Shown here: in pieces, positions 51,325 through 62,387 of the stretch
Numbering within the stretch: the stretch's first letter is position 1
Layout of the letters: the number at the start of each line of letters is the position of its first letter
Origin: Polaromonas sp.
GTDB lineage: Bacteria > Pseudomonadota > Gammaproteobacteria > Burkholderiales > Burkholderiaceae_C
Direction: 5' to 3'
Assembly (NCBI GenBank): GCA_028291985.1
Contig: JAQGNE010000037.1
Coordinates: 1-64,000, forward strand
Length of the DNA stretch: 64,000 nucleotides
Notes under the pieces: generated by a model
Seen by the model: only the letters and a program-made list of their open reading frames with translations
Told to the model about the DNA's origin: nothing
Database searches by the model: none
Program-made: the position numbers and the translations under genes

Positions 51325-54236
51325 CCGGTATTGCGCAGTCCCGCCGCAATGCCGTTGATCGAGATATGAATACCGCGCTGGACTTTTTCGTCCGTCTGGC
51401 CTTCGCGGTAGCGCCGTACCAGCTCGACCTGCAAATGATGCAGCGGGTCGATATACGGGAAGCGGTGGCGGATGGAGCGCTGCAACGATGCATTGCCAGC
51501 CAGTCGGTTCTTGTCACCGGTGATCAGCGACAGCACTTCGGCGGTGCGGTGCCACTCGGCCTCAATGGCGCTGAACACCTTCTTGCGCAGCCGGGCGTCG
51601 CTGACCAGTTCTGAATAACGCGACGCCAGAGCCAGGTCACTCTTGGCCAGCACCATGTCCATGTTGCTGAGCAAAGTGCGAAAAAACGGCCACTGCCGGT
51701 ACATCTTTTGCAGCAGGCCCAAGGCTTCCTTTCGGCCCGCCGGCGATCCGGTCTCGTTGAGGCTTTGCATCACCGCCGAGCCAAAGCCGTACCAGCCCGG
51801 CAAGGTCAGCCGACACTGACCCCAGCTAAAACCCCAGGGAATCGCACGCAGGTCCTCAATCTTTTGGGATGGCTTGCGGGACGCCGGGCGTGAACCGATA
51901 TTGAGTTCGGCAATTTCACGGATCGGCGTCGAGCTGAAAAAGTACTCGGTGAAGCCCGGCGTTTCATACACCAGCGCGCGGTAGGCTGCCATGCTGCTTT
52001 GCGACAGCCCGGCTGCGGCCTGCAAAAACGCGTCGGACGCCGGCTTGGTCGGTTGCAGCAGTGTGGCTTCCAGCGTGGCGGCAACCAGGGTTTCCAGGTT
52101 GCGCCGGCCGATTTCAGGGTTGGCGTATTTGGAGCCGATCACTTCGCCTTGCTCGGTCAGGCGAATCTGCCCGCGTACCGTGCCGGGCGGCTGCGCCAGG
52201 ATGGCCTGGTAGCTCGGCCCGCCCCCACGGCCGACTGTGCCCCCGCGGCCATGGAACATCCTCAGTTGAATGCCGTGCGAACTGGCCAGTTCGTCAAACA
52301 GCTCCACCAGCGCAATCTCGGCGCGGTACAGCTCCCAGTTGCTGGTGAAGATGCCGCCGTCCTTGTTGCTGTCGGAGTAACCCAGCATGATGTCCTGCTC
52401 GGCGCCGCTGCGCTGCACCAGCTGGGCGATGCCGGGCAGGGCATAGAACTCGCGCATGATGGGCGCGGCATTGCGCAGGTCTTCAATGGTCTCGAACAGG
52501 GGCACAACGATCAGGTCATGGTGGGCCTGCTCGTTCAGCACGCCCTGCATCAGGCCCACCTCTTTCTGCAGCAGCAGCACTTCCAGCAGGTCGCTGACGG
52601 TTTCAGTGTGGCTGATGATGTAGTGGCGAATGGCTTCTTTGCCAAACCGTGCCCTGGCGCTGAGGGCCGCCTCAAAAATGGCCAGCTCGCTCTGCGCATG
52701 CACCGAATAGCTGGCGCCGATGACCCGCAGCGGGCGCGCATCATTCAAAAGCGCCAGCAACAGCCTGCGCTTGGCCTGCTCGTCCAGCAGGGCGTAATCG
52801 GGTTCAACCCGCGCCAGTGCCAGCAGCTCGGTGACGACTTCCTCATGCTTGTCGGAGCTTTGCCGCAAGTCGACGGTGGCGAGATGAAAGCCGAAGACAT
52901 CAACCGCGCGAATCAGGGGACGCAGCCGCTGGGCGACCAGCGCTTCGCCATGGTTGGCCTTGAGCGATGCCTCGATGGTGCGCAGGTCGGCCAGAAACTC
53001 CTGCGAGCGGGCATAGGCATTTTGCGGCGCCACAGCATGCCGCGCAGCGTCGCCGCCGGTCAGGTTTTTCAGCGTGGCGGCCAGGCGTGCATACACGCCG
53101 GTCAGTGCCTTGCGGTAGGGCTCGTCCTTGCGGTGCTCGCTGGTGTCGGGCGACAGGTCGGCCAGCTGCTGCATGACCGGGTCAACCGCCACCAGCATGC
53201 TTGAGAGCGACAGCTCGCCGCCAAGAAAATGCACCTCCGTCAAATAATGGCGCAGCGCGACTTCTGCCTGCCGGCCGAGCGCGTAATTCAGGGTGGCGGC
53301 GCTGACGTTGGGGTTGCCATCGCGGTCGCCGCCTATCCACTGGCCCATGCGCAAAAAGCTGTGCACCGCGTGGCCGCCCAGTTCGCGCTCGAGGTTGGCG
53401 TACAGCTTGGGAATCTCACGCAGGAACGTTGCCTCGTAATAGCTGAGCGCATTCTCGATTTCGTCGGCCACCGTCAGCTTCGAAAAGCGCAGCAGCCGCG
53501 TCTGCCACAGCTGCATCACGCGGGCGCGCAGTTGCGCCTCGTTCGCAGCCAGCTCGCGCGGGGTGAGGGCATCCTTGGCCGCACGTGCCGGGCTGACGGC
53601 CGTGACTGCCAGCGCCAGCGCCTTGATCTCGTCACGGGCCGTGAGCAGCTGCGCTATGTCGCGCTCGGCATCCAGAATGCTTTTGCGCTGCACTTCTGTC
53701 GGGTGTGCTGTGAGCACCGGCGAGACAAAACTGTGCGCCAGCGTGTTGGCGATGGTCTTGGGTGCAATGCCGGCCCAGCGCAAGCGGGCCAGCGCTACTT
53801 CAATGCTGCCTTCCTGCGTGTCGCCCGCGCGTTCGTGCACGGTGCGGCGCCGGATGTGGTGCCGATCTTCCGCGAGGTTGGCCAGGTGGCTGAAGTAGGT
53901 GAAGGCACGGATCACGCTGACGGTCTGGTCGCCCGGCAGGCCCTTGAGCAATTTTTTCAGTGTCTTGTCGGCGTCCTGGTCGGCATCGCGCCGAAAGGCC
54001 ACCGACAGCAGGCGCACCTGCTCGATCAGCTCATAAGCCGCTACACCTTCCTGCTCGCGGATGACATCGCCCAGGATGCGTCCCAGCAGGCGGATGTCTT
54101 CCACGAGCGGACGCTCGTTGTCTCGGGCTCGGGCAGGGGGTCTGCCGGTGGTGGACGAGGTTTTGTCTGCTTTGGTTTGCGCCGTGCCTGGCGGCAGGTG
54201 CGGGGAATTTGCGGGTGTGCGTGCAGATGTCGCCAT
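51321..54236 (-). CDS. ppc: Phosphoenolpyruvate carboxylase
   Basis: 971-residue anaplerotic enzyme that makes oxaloacetate from phosphoenolpyruvate and bicarbonate. Catalytic segments are intact: [13 protein letters not shown] (essential His), [20 protein letters not shown], and [19 protein letters not shown] with [16 protein letters not shown]. The C-terminus ends in the usual NTG. The first ~45 residues form a Pro/Thr/Arg-rich extension, making it longer than the E. coli enzyme (883). It is divergent from the hem operon, as in related genomes. Confidence 0.97.
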   Translation of the reverse strand: MATSARTPANSPHLPPGTAQTKADKTSSTTGRPPARARDNERPLVEDIRLLGRILGDVIREQEGVAAYELIEQVRLLSVAFRRDADQDADKTLKKLLKGLPGDQTVSVIRAFTYFSHLANLAEDRHHIRRRTVHERAGDTQEGSIEVALARLRWAGIAPKTIANTLAHSFVSPVLTAHPTEVQRKSILDAERDIAQLLTARDEIKALALAVTAVSPARAAKDALTPRELAANEAQLRARVMQLWQTRLLRFSKLTVADEIENALSYYEATFLREIPKLYANLERELGGHAVHSFLRMGQWIGGDRDGNPNVSAATLNYALGRQAEVALRHYLTEVHFLGGELSLSSMLVAVDPVMQQLADLSPDTSEHRKDEPYRKALTGVYARLAATLKNLTGGDAARHAVAPQNAYARSQEFLADLRTIEASLKANHGEALVAQRLRPLIRAVDVFGFHLATVDLRQSSDKHEEVVTELLALARVEPDYALLDEQAKRRLLLALLNDARPLRVIGASYSVHAQSELAIFEAALSARARFGKEAIRHYIISHTETVSDLLEVLLLQKEVGLMQGVLNEQAHHDLIVVPLFETIEDLRNAAPIMREFYALPGIAQLVQRSGAEQDIMLGYSDSNKDGGIFTSNWELYRAEIALVELFDELASSHGIQLRMFHGRGGTVGRGGGPSYQAILAQPPGTVRGQIRLTEQGEVIGSKYANPEIGRRNLETLVAATLEATLLQPTKPASDAFLQAAAGLSQSSMAAYRALVYETPGFTEYFFSSTPIREIAELNIGSRPASRKPSQKIEDLRAIPWGFSWGQCRLTLPGWYGFGSAVMQSLNETGSPAGRKEALGLLQKMYRQWPFFRTLLSNMDMVLAKSDLALASRYSELVSDARLRKKVFSAIEAEWHRTAEVLSLITGDKNRLAGNASLQRSIRHRFPYIDPLHHLQVELVRRYREGQTDEKVQRGIHISINGIAAGLRNTG

Positions 54237-54366
54237 GAGTGCTTTCGGTGCCCAAAAGAGCGGATTCGAGACGGCGTTGCGCCTGAATCTCGCATGCTAG
54301 CATTGCCCTCCGCCGAAAGATTACAGCTAGGTTACGGCCATTTCGGCGCCATCCACAGGCAGATCC

Positions 54367-55371
54367 GTGCACTCCATACCCGTTGCTGAACCCCTCGCAA
54401 GCCGCCCGAAAACCGTCGTCATTGCCACCCGCGAAAGCCGCCTGGCCATGTGGCAGGCCGAGCATGTCAGGGCGATGCTGGAATTGCGGCTGGGCTGGCA
54501 GGTGCAGTTGCTGGGCATGACGACGATGGGCGACCAGATCCTGGACCGGTCGCTCAGCAAGGTAGGCGGCAAAGGTCTTTTTGTGAAGGAGCTCGAGGTT
54601 GCGTTGAGCGAGGGCAGGGCCGACATCGCCGTGCATTCGCTGAAAGATGTGCCGATGGATTTGCCGGAAGGTTTCACGCTGGCTTGCGTTCTGGAGCGCG
54701 AAGACCCGCGCGACGCTTTCGTGTCCAACCGCTTCGCATCGCTGGCCGAACTGCCGCACGGCGCCATCGTGGGAACCTCCAGCCTGCGGCGGCTGGTGCT
54801 GCTCCGTGCGCAGCGGCCCGATCTGGATATTCGGCCGCTGCGCGGTAACCTCGACACCCGCCTGCGCAAGCTGGACGAAGGGGGCTACGACGCCATCGTG
54901 CTGGCCGCTGCCGGGCTAAAGCGGCTTGGGCTCGAGTCGCGGATTCGTCTGGCGTTTGACGAGGCTCACATGCTGCCTGCCGCAGGGCAGGGCGCATTGG
55001 GTATCGAAGTTCGCGCGGACCGGGCTGACCTGCTGGAAGCACTGGCCGGGCTGGCGCACCAGCCGACCTGGCTGGCGGTGACGGCCGAGCGCTCCGTCTC
55101 GCGCGCCATGGGCGGCAGCTGCTCCATGCCGCTGGCGGCTTTCACACGTGCGGCCGCGCTGCCGGATGGAACGCAGGGCCTGCAACTGGACGCCGCATGG
55201 GGCGACCCGGACAGTGTGGACCAGGATGCAGCGCGGGTGTTCAAACCCCTGGTGTTTGCCACCCAGACTGCTGCGGTCAACACATTTGCCGACGCACAAG
55301 CGCTGGGTGATGCGGTGGCGGCCCAACTGCGCGCTGGCGGCGCGGTGTGGGCCGGCAACCCGGTGGGCTGA
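54367..55371 (+). CDS. hemC: Porphobilinogen deaminase (hydroxymethylbilane synthase)
   Basis: 334-residue cytoplasmic enzyme that joins four porphobilinogens. Motifs are [55 protein letters not shown], and the cofactor-binding Cys C252 in [11 protein letters not shown]. The start is GTG at 54367; no better ATG precedes the conserved opening. First gene of hemC-hemD-hemX-hemY; its TGA overlaps the hemD ATG by one base. Confidence 0.96.
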   Translation: MHSIPVAEPLASRPKTVVIATRESRLAMWQAEHVRAMLELRLGWQVQLLGMTTMGDQILDRSLSKVGGKGLFVKELEVALSEGRADIAVHSLKDVPMDLPEGFTLACVLEREDPRDAFVSNRFASLAELPHGAIVGTSSLRRLVLLRAQRPDLDIRPLRGNLDTRLRKLDEGGYDAIVLAAAGLKRLGLESRIRLAFDEAHMLPAAGQGALGIEVRADRADLLEALAGLAHQPTWLAVTAERSVSRAMGGSCSMPLAAFTRAAALPDGTQGLQLDAAWGDPDSVDQDAARVFKPLVFATQTAAVNTFADAQALGDAVAAQLRAGGAVWAGNPVG

Positions 55372-56336
55372 TGGCCACAGATGGCGTCAGCGGTACCGGC
55401 CCGCAGCTGGCGTGCTCCACTGCTACAGGCCGGGACGCGCGCATCTGGATAACACGCCCCTTGCAGGATGCAGTGTCATGGGTAGGGCAGCTTCGTAAAG
55501 AGGGCTTCAACGCGCAGGCACTGCCGCTGATCGAGATTGCGCCGGTCTCGGATGCCGGACACCTGCAGGCACAGGCCACCGCGTGGCAGCAACTGGGCAG
55601 CTATAACGCGTGCCTATTTGTCAGTGCCAATGCGGTAGCGCATTTTTTCAAGCTAAAACATGCTGTAACCCAAGAATGTAAAGGGGTTGCCGCTATCAAA
55701 AACATAGCTCAAGCGGCACAGCATGCCGCGACTGACCAGCTGCTACCGACCTTGCGTTGTATGGCGCCCGGCCCGGGCACGGTGGCGGCCCTGCGTGCCG
55801 CCGGTGTTGCCGCCAGCCAGATTGACGCGCCGCCAGCAGATGCGGCGCAATTTGATTCCGAAGCCTTGTGGCAGGTAATTGGCAAGCGTGACTGGCGGGG
55901 TTGCCGCGTACTGGTGGTGCGAGGGCTGAGCCCTTCGGTCGGGGGCCAGGCCGCTGTGCCTGGGCGCGACTGGATCATGCGCCAGTGGCAGGATGCGGGT
56001 GCCCGGGTGGATGCCATCAGCGTCTACCAGCGCTGCGCCCCTGCATGGAGCGAATCGCTCGCGCAGCGTTTGCATGATGCTGGCGAGCACCCGTCGATCT
56101 GGGTTTTCAGCAGTTCGGAAGCGCTGGACAACCTGGCCAGGCTGGTCGTGCATCCGCAATACATGCGGTCGATGCCGGGCGGCATGAACCTGCGCCGCGC
56201 GGTGGCGCTGGCGACCCATTCACGCATCGCCGCCACCGCGCGTGCCATGGGCTGGGGCAGCGTACACGAGTGCCGTCCGGCGCTGACTGATGTGGCGCGC
56301 GCACTGGCAGCGATAAGGGCTGCGCAGACATGCTGA
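55371..56336 (+). CDS. hemD: Uroporphyrinogen-III synthase with an in-frame repeat insertion
   Basis: 321-residue enzyme that cyclises hydroxymethylbilane to uroporphyrinogen III. Features: WITRPLQDAVSWVGQLRKEGF near the N-terminus, CLFVSANAVAHFF, GPGTVAALRAAGV, VLVVRGLSP, and WVFSSSEALDNL. Residues ~93-116 (KLKHAVTQECKGVAAIKNI...) are encoded by a copy of the dispersed palindromic repeat and fall between two conserved core elements, where homologues should have a short loop. The frame is kept, so a functional enzyme with a longer surface loop is expected. The ATG overlaps the hemC stop. Confidence 0.92.
   Translation: MATDGVSGTGPQLACSTATGRDARIWITRPLQDAVSWVGQLRKEGFNAQALPLIEIAPVSDAGHLQAQATAWQQLGSYNACLFVSANAVAHFFKLKHAVTQECKGVAAIKNIAQAAQHAATDQLLPTLRCMAPGPGTVAALRAAGVAASQIDAPPADAAQFDSEALWQVIGKRDWRGCRVLVVRGLSPSVGGQAAVPGRDWIMRQWQDAGARVDAISVYQRCAPAWSESLAQRLHDAGEHPSIWVFSSSEALDNLARLVVHPQYMRSMPGGMNLRRAVALATHSRIAATARAMGWGSVHECRPALTDVARALAAIRAAQTC
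55649..55712. repeat. Dispersed palindromic repeat, copy 11, inside hemD
   Basis: Begins AAGCTAAAACATGC, contains the AACCCAAGAATGTAAAGG block and ends GCCGCTATCAAAAACATAGCTC. Local base composition is much more AT-rich than the surrounding gene. No stop codon is introduced in the hemD frame. Confidence 0.7.
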
Positions 56337-56369
56337 GCCCATGGATGCGCTCGATAGAATAGGCCGACC

Positions 56370-57554
56370 ATGAGCGACAGCCCAGCCCCATTCGAGCAGC
56401 AGCATCCCGGAGCGGGCGATGCGGTCCCCGTGCGAACCGGCACCGCGTTTGTGGTCGAACCATCGGCCCTGCCGCCTGCGCCCGCCGCAGCCCGCGTTTC
56501 GCGCGCGCTGATGCTGGGCTTGCTGCTGTTGTCAGCCGCCGGTCTGGTATCCAGCGTGCTGCTCTGGCAAAAGCTGGGGGCTATTCAAGAAGAGCTTGCC
56601 CGGCGTAGCCTGGATTCGGGCGCGCAGGCGATCGAGGCGCGCACGCTGGCCAGAGCTGCGCATGATGCCACCAGCGATCTCTCGACCCGGCTGGCGCTGC
56701 AGGAGAGCCGCATCACCGAGGTCAGCCTGCAGCGCGCGCAGCTGGAGCAGCTGATGCAAAGCCTGTCACGCTCGCGCGATGACAACCTGGTGGTGGATAT
56801 CGAATCGGACCTGCGACTGGCGCAGCAGCAGGCGCAACTGGCGGGCAGCGCCGAACCCCTGATCGCGGCGCTCAAATCAGCCGATGTGCGGATTCAGCGC
56901 GCGGCCCAGCCCCGTCTAAATCTGTTGCAGCGCGCCATTGCCCGGGACACCGACCGCGTCAAGGCCGCCAGCCTGACCGATGTGCCCGTGCTGATGCTCA
57001 AGATAGACGAACTCGCCCGGCTGGTGGATGAGCTGCCCCTGACCAACGCCATGGTTGCCAGCGGCGTGGTCGATGGCGCGTCACCTGCCGGTGCTGCATT
57101 GGCACCATCGCCAGCGCGCAGCGCTTCTGCTCCCCGGGCGACAGCATCAAGCCCGTCGGATGCATCCCTGGCAGACCGTTTCGCCCTGGGTGCCTGGACG
57201 CAGCGTTTTCTGGGTGCCATCCATGACGAGGCACGCAAGCTGCTGCGCGTCAGCCGTATCGAGCAGCCCGAGGCCGCGCTGATGTCGCCGGAGCAGTCGT
57301 TTTTTCTGCGTGAAAACCTCAAGCTGCGGCTTCTCAATGCCCGTCTTGCGCTGCTGTCCCGCCAGACCGCCAGTGCCCGGGCAGACCTGCAGAGCGCCAG
57401 CATGTGGCTGGGCAAATATTTCGATCCGGCGTCGCGCCGCACACAGGCGGCCATCCAGCTCTTGCAGCAGGTGCAAGGCCAGCTGAAGTCCAGCGAATTG
57501 CCGCGCCTGGACGACACGATGGCAGCGCTGGCCACGGCCGCCGCAGGCCGCTAG
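56370..57554 (+). CDS. hemX: HemX-type membrane protein of the haem operon
   Basis: 394 residues. A short cytoplasmic N-terminus (about 45 residues), one membrane segment (ALMLGLLLLSAAGLVSSVLLW), then a long helical, Gln/Arg/Ala-rich domain (QKLGAIQEELARRSLD onwards) and a C-terminal helical repeat region. It belongs to the family annotated as uroporphyrinogen-III C-methyltransferase, but lacks the SAM-binding motifs of a true methyltransferase; role in haem synthesis is structural or regulatory at best. It starts 33 bases after hemD and is followed by hemY after 13 bases. Confidence 0.9.
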   Translation: MSDSPAPFEQQHPGAGDAVPVRTGTAFVVEPSALPPAPAAARVSRALMLGLLLLSAAGLVSSVLLWQKLGAIQEELARRSLDSGAQAIEARTLARAAHDATSDLSTRLALQESRITEVSLQRAQLEQLMQSLSRSRDDNLVVDIESDLRLAQQQAQLAGSAEPLIAALKSADVRIQRAAQPRLNLLQRAIARDTDRVKAASLTDVPVLMLKIDELARLVDELPLTNAMVASGVVDGASPAGAALAPSPARSASAPRATASSPSDASLADRFALGAWTQRFLGAIHDEARKLLRVSRIEQPEAALMSPEQSFFLRENLKLRLLNARLALLSRQTASARADLQSASMWLGKYFDPASRRTQAAIQLLQQVQGQLKSSELPRLDDTMAALATAAAGR

Positions 57555-57567
57555 GGCAAACCTCAAG

Positions 57568-58857
57568 ATGCGCGCTGCTTTATGGCTTCTTGCCCTGTTT
57601 GGAGTGGCTGTAGCGGTGGCGTTGATCGCGGGCAACAACCAGGCGGTGGTCACGGTGTTCTGGCCGCCACACCGGATCGACATTTCCTTCAACCTGATGA
57701 TGCTGCTGCTGGCCGGCTTCTTCATGGTGCTTTACCTTGCCCTGAGGGCGCTGGCTGCGCTTTTTGCGCTGCCGGCCGAGGCGCAGCGTTGGCGTGCACA
57801 GCAAAAAGAGCGCGCGATGTATGGCTCGCTGATGGACGCACTGGCGCACCAGCTGGCTGGCCGCTATATTCGCGCCAGCAAGTCGGCCCAGAACGCGCTG
57901 GCGCAAGAAAAAGGGCTGGTGGTGCTGGTTGACGAGTCGGGCCACGCCACCGGCCACAGTGCAAGCCGCTCAAGCCAGTTGCGCTCGCTGGCGCATCTGC
58001 TGGTGGCCGAAAGCGGCCAGTCGCTGCAAAACGCCGCGCTGCGCGACCAGCACCTGCAACTGGCGCTGGGCAGCTCGGCCTCGAAAAATGCGCAGGAAGT
58101 TCGGGAAGGTGTGCAGTTTCGGGCGGCGCGCTGGGCGCTGGACGACCAGGATGCCAACGCTGCGCTGGACTGGCTGGCACAACTGCCGCAGGGTGCCGCT
58201 CGCCGCACCCTGGCATTGCGCCTGAAGCTTCGTGCGACGCGCCAGGCGCGCCAGATCCCGCAGGCACTGGAAACCGCCCGCCTATTGGCCAAGCACCGCG
58301 CGTTTTCACCGGCGGCGGCGCAAAGCATCGTGCGCGGCCTGGCGCTCGAACTGCTGAGCGATGCGCACGACCCGGCGCAGCTGCAGCGGACCTGGGCCTC
58401 GCTGGACGAGACCGAACGCCAGATGCCCGAACTGGTGGTGCATGCGGCGTCGCGTTTGATGGTTTTGCAGGGTGACGCCCACTTGGCCCGCACCTGGATA
58501 CTGCCGATCTGGGATCGCCTGGTGCAGCCGCGCTCTGACATCAGCGACAGCGTGCGGGTGAAACTGATCAATGTGCTGGAAGCCGGTTTTGACTCGCTCG
58601 ATGCGGCATGGCTCGCCCGCATCGAGACCGCGCAAATGAGCTGGCCGCGTGATGCCAACCTGCAGTATCTGGCGGGCATGGCCTGCCGCAGCCGCCAGTT
58701 ATGGGGCAAGGCCCGGCAATTGCTGACCAGCGCCGCAGCGGGCCTGCAGGACCTGGGGCTTCGGCAAAAGGCCTGGCTGGGGCTGGCGTCGCTGGCAGAG
58801 CAGCGCGATGACGCCAGCGGTGCCGCCAGCGCCTACCGGCAGGCTGCGCAGCGCTAG
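57568..58857 (+). CDS. hemY: HemY protein (TPR-containing, haem operon)
   Basis: 429 residues. Two N-terminal membrane segments (LWLLALFGVAVAVALIAG and LMMLLLAGFFMVLYLALRAL), separated by NNQAVVTVFWPPHRIDISFN, identify proteobacterial HemY. The remainder is a TPR-like helical region (e.g. ALAQEKGLVVLVDESGH, RLLGKARQLL-type repeats). It is thought to act with later steps of haem synthesis at the membrane, but has no proven catalytic activity and is unrelated to the Bacillus HemY oxidase. Last gene of the operon; a 296-base spacer follows before the end of rne. Confidence 0.9.
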   Translation: MRAALWLLALFGVAVAVALIAGNNQAVVTVFWPPHRIDISFNLMMLLLAGFFMVLYLALRALAALFALPAEAQRWRAQQKERAMYGSLMDALAHQLAGRYIRASKSAQNALAQEKGLVVLVDESGHATGHSASRSSQLRSLAHLLVAESGQSLQNAALRDQHLQLALGSSASKNAQEVREGVQFRAARWALDDQDANAALDWLAQLPQGAARRTLALRLKLRATRQARQIPQALETARLLAKHRAFSPAAAQSIVRGLALELLSDAHDPAQLQRTWASLDETERQMPELVVHAASRLMVLQGDAHLARTWILPIWDRLVQPRSDISDSVRVKLINVLEAGFDSLDAAWLARIETAQMSWPRDANLQYLAGMACRSRQLWGKARQLLTSAAAGLQDLGLRQKAWLGLASLAEQRDDASGAASAYRQAAQR

Positions 58858-59098
58858 CAAGTGCAGCGCCCTCAGCCGGCTGGCTTGCGCTACCCAGCGT
58901 GGGGCTTCAAGCCGCAGTAATGGCTTGCCGCGGACTTGCTGCGACAGGCTGGACCTGTTGCCCTGGCCACTGCTATCGCTGCAGCCCTGACCGTCCCAAC
59001 TGCTATCAAGAGCGCAAGCAACAGATAGCGCAGTTGACGGACAGCGCAGTCAGCACCTGGTGCCAGCAGGCAACAGCGAGACAGCTGTTGTCACCATG

Positions 59099-59129
59099 AA
59101 AAAAGCCCGGCCCCTTGCGGGAGCCGGGC
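59099..59129 (-). terminator. Intrinsic terminator of rne
   Basis: On the minus strand a 7-bp stem GCCCGGC/GCCGGGC (extendable) followed by six T, about 25 bases after the rne stop codon. The 58858-59153 spacer holds no gene; a degenerate piece of the dispersed repeat may lie near 58970-59030. Confidence 0.8.
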
Positions 59130-59153
59130 CTGCAGACATCAGGCGTCTGTCGT

Positions 59154-62100
59154 TCAGGGGGCCGGTGTCTCGAAGGGCAGCGTCATGTTTCGCAAGTCGC
59201 GCCGGGTCTCGACGAGTACCAGCGGTCCTTCGTTGGATACCACGATGGCAGGACGCTCACGCGGTACATGCACTGGCCTGGCTTCCGCCGCCATGGCCGC
59301 CTGGGCTTCGGCAATCTTGGCCGCATCCGAATTGACCCACTGCAGCCCTGAAGACTGGGCCACTTCAATAAGCGACTGCATCGGCAGCGCATAGCTTTCG
59401 ACCTGGGGCAACAATCGTTTTGCCGCGGGTGCCGACGGGCTTGCAGCGGTGGCAGCTGCCGATGATGCGGCCACCGGACGGGCAACTGGCGCAGCGACCA
59501 CAGGAACGGCTCTATCAGGCTCTGCTACTCTTTCGGGAGCTACTTCACGGCGTGGTTGCTGGGCTGGCGCCTCATTTGACTCAAAACCACGGCCTGCGGA
59601 CTCGACAGCGCTTGCAGTGACCGCAACCGGGGCGGCAGCCGCGTCCGGGCCATCAACCACGCGTTCTGCGTCGACAGGCTGTCCGGCTGATACCGGCGTG
59701 CCACGGTTTTCTGCAGGGTCGGTACGTTCCCGGCGTTCACGGCCATAGCGATCACGGCTGCGGCGCGGACGCTGTTCGGCGTCCTGGCCGTTACCGGCAA
59801 CTTCACCCGACTGGCTTGCAGCGTCGCTCTGGGCTGTCGCGGCGCTGTCGTCCGCAGGCAGGCTTGGCGTGGCCCCTGCCGTGCCATCAGGGTCCGGACG
59901 ACCGGCGCTGCCATTCATCGCCTGGTTTTCGCCTTCAGCGGGCTCATTGCGCCTGTCGTTGCGCCGCCCATTGCGGTCACCCCGCTCGCGTCGGCCTTCA
60001 CCGCGCGGTTCGCGTCCGTCGGTGCGGGCTTCACGGCCGGCATCCGGCTCGGCAGAAGGCCGCTCCTGACGCGGCTGCGAGGCATTGGCGCCCATGGCAG
60101 CCGCCATGGCTGCCTGGTTTGCCAGCGCAAGATCCTGCTCTGCGGCATCGCGCGGCATCCGGTCGCCTCGCTCCCCGCGCTCACGGCGGCCACGGCCACC
60201 TTCAGCGCGCGGTTCACGGGGCTCGCGAGGTTCGCGCGGCTCACGGCCTTCTGCGCGCGGCGCCTCCGCGCGTACCTCGCCAACAGGTCGCTCCTGGCGT
60301 TCCTGGCGAGGGCTGTCGCCCCTGGCATCTGTACGGCCGTCCGCATGGCGATCCCGGCCACGGCCTTCCGGTCGGCCTTCACTTGGCCGCGCTTCAGGGT
60401 TGCGCGCATCGCCGCGCGGCTCACCACGTTCGCCGTCGCGCTCCGGGCGCGCTTCACTGCGACCACGGCCACCACCACGGCGGCCGTCGCGGCCACCGCG
60501 CTCGCCACCGGCACGTTCACCGCGCGCCGAATCGGGACGAACATCGCGGCGCGCGTCAGCGCCAGGTGCAATTGCTGGCTTGATTTCGGCCGGCGGCGCT
60601 GCGGCTGCGGGCTCGTCAGGCGCTGCAAACAGATTTTTGATCCAGCCAAAAAACCCTTTTTCTGCCGGTGCGGGCGCTGGAGCCGGCGCGGCTTTGGCGG
60701 CAACAGGTGCTGCGCGGGCAGTGGCTTTTGGCACTGCGCTCTCTGCTGGCGCCACTTCAGGACGTGGTACAGCTTGCGGTGCAGGCGCATCAGGCAAAAC
60801 GCCTTTGATAACCGGCTCCTGCTTGTTGTGCTTTTCCTGGCTGCGGCGCGTGACCGTGGTCGCATCTTCCATCTCGTCGGCCATCTTGTAGCTGGCCTCG
60901 ATGTTGTCCAGCCGCGGGTCGTCATGCTTCAAACGCTCAAGCTTGTAGTTGGGTGTCTCCAGCGTCTTGTTGGGCACAAGAAGGACATTGATGCGCTGCT
61001 TCATTTCGATCTTGCTGATCTCGGAACGCTTTTCATTGAGCAGGAAAGACGCCACATCGACCGGCACCTGGCACAGTACCGACGCCGTGCTGTCTTTGAG
61101 CGACTCTTCCTGAATGATGCGCAGGATCTGCAGTGCCGAGCTTTCGGTATCACGGATGTGGCCAGAGCCGCCGCAGCGCGGGCAGGGGATCGACGCGCCT
61201 TCCGAGAGGGCCGGGCGCAGGCGCTGGCGGCTCATTTCCATCAGGCCGAACTTGCTGATGGTGCCGAACTGCACGCGGGCGCGGTCCTGGCGCAGCGCGT
61301 CGCGCAGGCGGTTCTCAACATCGCGGCGGTTGCGCGACTCTTCCATGTCGATGAAGTCGATGACGATCAGGCCGCCCAGGTCACGCAGGCGCATCTGTCG
61401 GGCCACTTCATCGGCGGCTTCCAGGTTGGTACGGGTCGCCGTCTCTTCGATGTCGCCGCCTTTGATGGCTCTGGCCGAGTTGACGTCGATCGACACCAGC
61501 GCTTCGGTGTGGTCGATGACGATGGCGCCGCCGGATGGCAACTGCACGGTGCGTGCGTAGGCCGATTCGATCTGGTGCTCGATTTGGAACCGGCTGAACA
61601 GCGGGGCGTCGTCGCGGTAGCGCTTGACGCGGTGCTCATGCTCGGGCATCACATGCGCCATGAACTGGCGGGCCTGCTCGTAGACGTCATCGGTATCGAA
61701 CAGAATGTCGCCGATGTCGCTGTTGAAATAGTCGCGAATGGCGCGAATCACAAGGCTGGATTCCTGATAGATCAGGAACGCGCCCTTGCCGCCTTTGCCC
61801 GCGCCGTCGATGGCGGTCCAGAGCTTGATGAGGTAGTTCAGGTCCCACTGCAGCTCGGGCGCGCTGCGGCCGATGCCGGCAGTGCGGGCAATGATGCTGG
61901 AGCCGGCCGGGTATTCCAGCTGGTCCATGTTTTCCTTCAGCTCGGCCCGGTCTTCGCCCTCGATGCGGCGGCTCACGCCACCACCGCGCGGATTGTTCGG
62001 CATCAGCACCACATAACGGCCGGCCAGCGATACGAAGGTGGTCAGGGCCGCACCCTTGTTGCCGCGCTCTTCTTTCTCAACCTGCACCAGCACTTCCTGG

Positions 62101-62387
62101 CCTTCGCGAATCACATCGTTAATGCGGGCCTGGTTGACCGGCACGCCCGGTGCAAAGTAGTTGCGCGAGATTTCCTTGAAGGGCAAAAAGCCATGGCGGT
62201 CTTCGCCGTAGTCCACAAAACAGGCTTCCAGCGATGGCTCAACCCGGGTAATGACCGCCTTGTAGATATTGCCCTTGCGCTGCTCGCGCCCTTCAATTTC
62301 AATTTCGTAGTCGAGGAGTTTCTGTCCGTCAACAATCGCCAGACGGCGTTCTTCTGCCTGGGTGGCATTTACCAGCATCCGTTTCAT
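59154..62387 (-). CDS. rne: Ribonuclease E
   Basis: 1077-residue essential endoribonuclease and degradosome scaffold. The catalytic half (about 1-510) starts [21 protein letters not shown], has the S1 domain ([23 protein letters not shown]), the DNase-like core with [10 protein letters not shown], and the Zn-link CPRCGGSGH near residue 400. At about 575 an amphipathic [11 protein letters not shown] segment is a likely membrane anchor. Residues ~600-960 are a disordered Arg/Glu/Gly/Asp tail with repeats such as [10 protein letters not shown], followed by a conserved-looking C-terminus ([19 protein letters not shown]). The start at 62387 has AAGGA at good spacing. Long open frames on the opposite strand across this tail are shadows. 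Confidence 0.96.
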   Translation of the reverse strand: MKRMLVNATQAEERRLAIVDGQKLLDYEIEIEGREQRKGNIYKAVITRVEPSLEACFVDYGEDRHGFLPFKEISRNYFAPGVPVNQARINDVIREGQEVLVQVEKEERGNKGAALTTFVSLAGRYVVLMPNNPRGGGVSRRIEGEDRAELKENMDQLEYPAGSSIIARTAGIGRSAPELQWDLNYLIKLWTAIDGAGKGGKGAFLIYQESSLVIRAIRDYFNSDIGDILFDTDDVYEQARQFMAHVMPEHEHRVKRYRDDAPLFSRFQIEHQIESAYARTVQLPSGGAIVIDHTEALVSIDVNSARAIKGGDIEETATRTNLEAADEVARQMRLRDLGGLIVIDFIDMEESRNRRDVENRLRDALRQDRARVQFGTISKFGLMEMSRQRLRPALSEGASIPCPRCGGSGHIRDTESSALQILRIIQEESLKDSTASVLCQVPVDVASFLLNEKRSEISKIEMKQRINVLLVPNKTLETPNYKLERLKHDDPRLDNIEASYKMADEMEDATTVTRRSQEKHNKQEPVIKGVLPDAPAPQAVPRPEVAPAESAVPKATARAAPVAAKAAPAPAPAPAEKGFFGWIKNLFAAPDEPAAAAPPAEIKPAIAPGADARRDVRPDSARGERAGGERGGRDGRRGGGRGRSEARPERDGERGEPRGDARNPEARPSEGRPEGRGRDRHADGRTDARGDSPRQERQERPVGEVRAEAPRAEGREPREPREPREPRAEGGRGRRERGERGDRMPRDAAEQDLALANQAAMAAAMGANASQPRQERPSAEPDAGREARTDGREPRGEGRRERGDRNGRRNDRRNEPAEGENQAMNGSAGRPDPDGTAGATPSLPADDSAATAQSDAASQSGEVAGNGQDAEQRPRRSRDRYGRERRERTDPAENRGTPVSAGQPVDAERVVDGPDAAAAPVAVTASAVESAGRGFESNEAPAQQPRREVAPERVAEPDRAVPVVAAPVARPVAASSAAATAASPSAPAAKRLLPQVESYALPMQSLIEVAQSSGLQWVNSDAAKIAEAQAAMAAEARPVHVPRERPAIVVSNEGPLVLVETRRDLRNMTLPFETPAP

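Noticed and set aside
51999..54389. Two long plus-strand frames opposite ppc
   Set aside because: Shadows of ppc; no conserved motifs.
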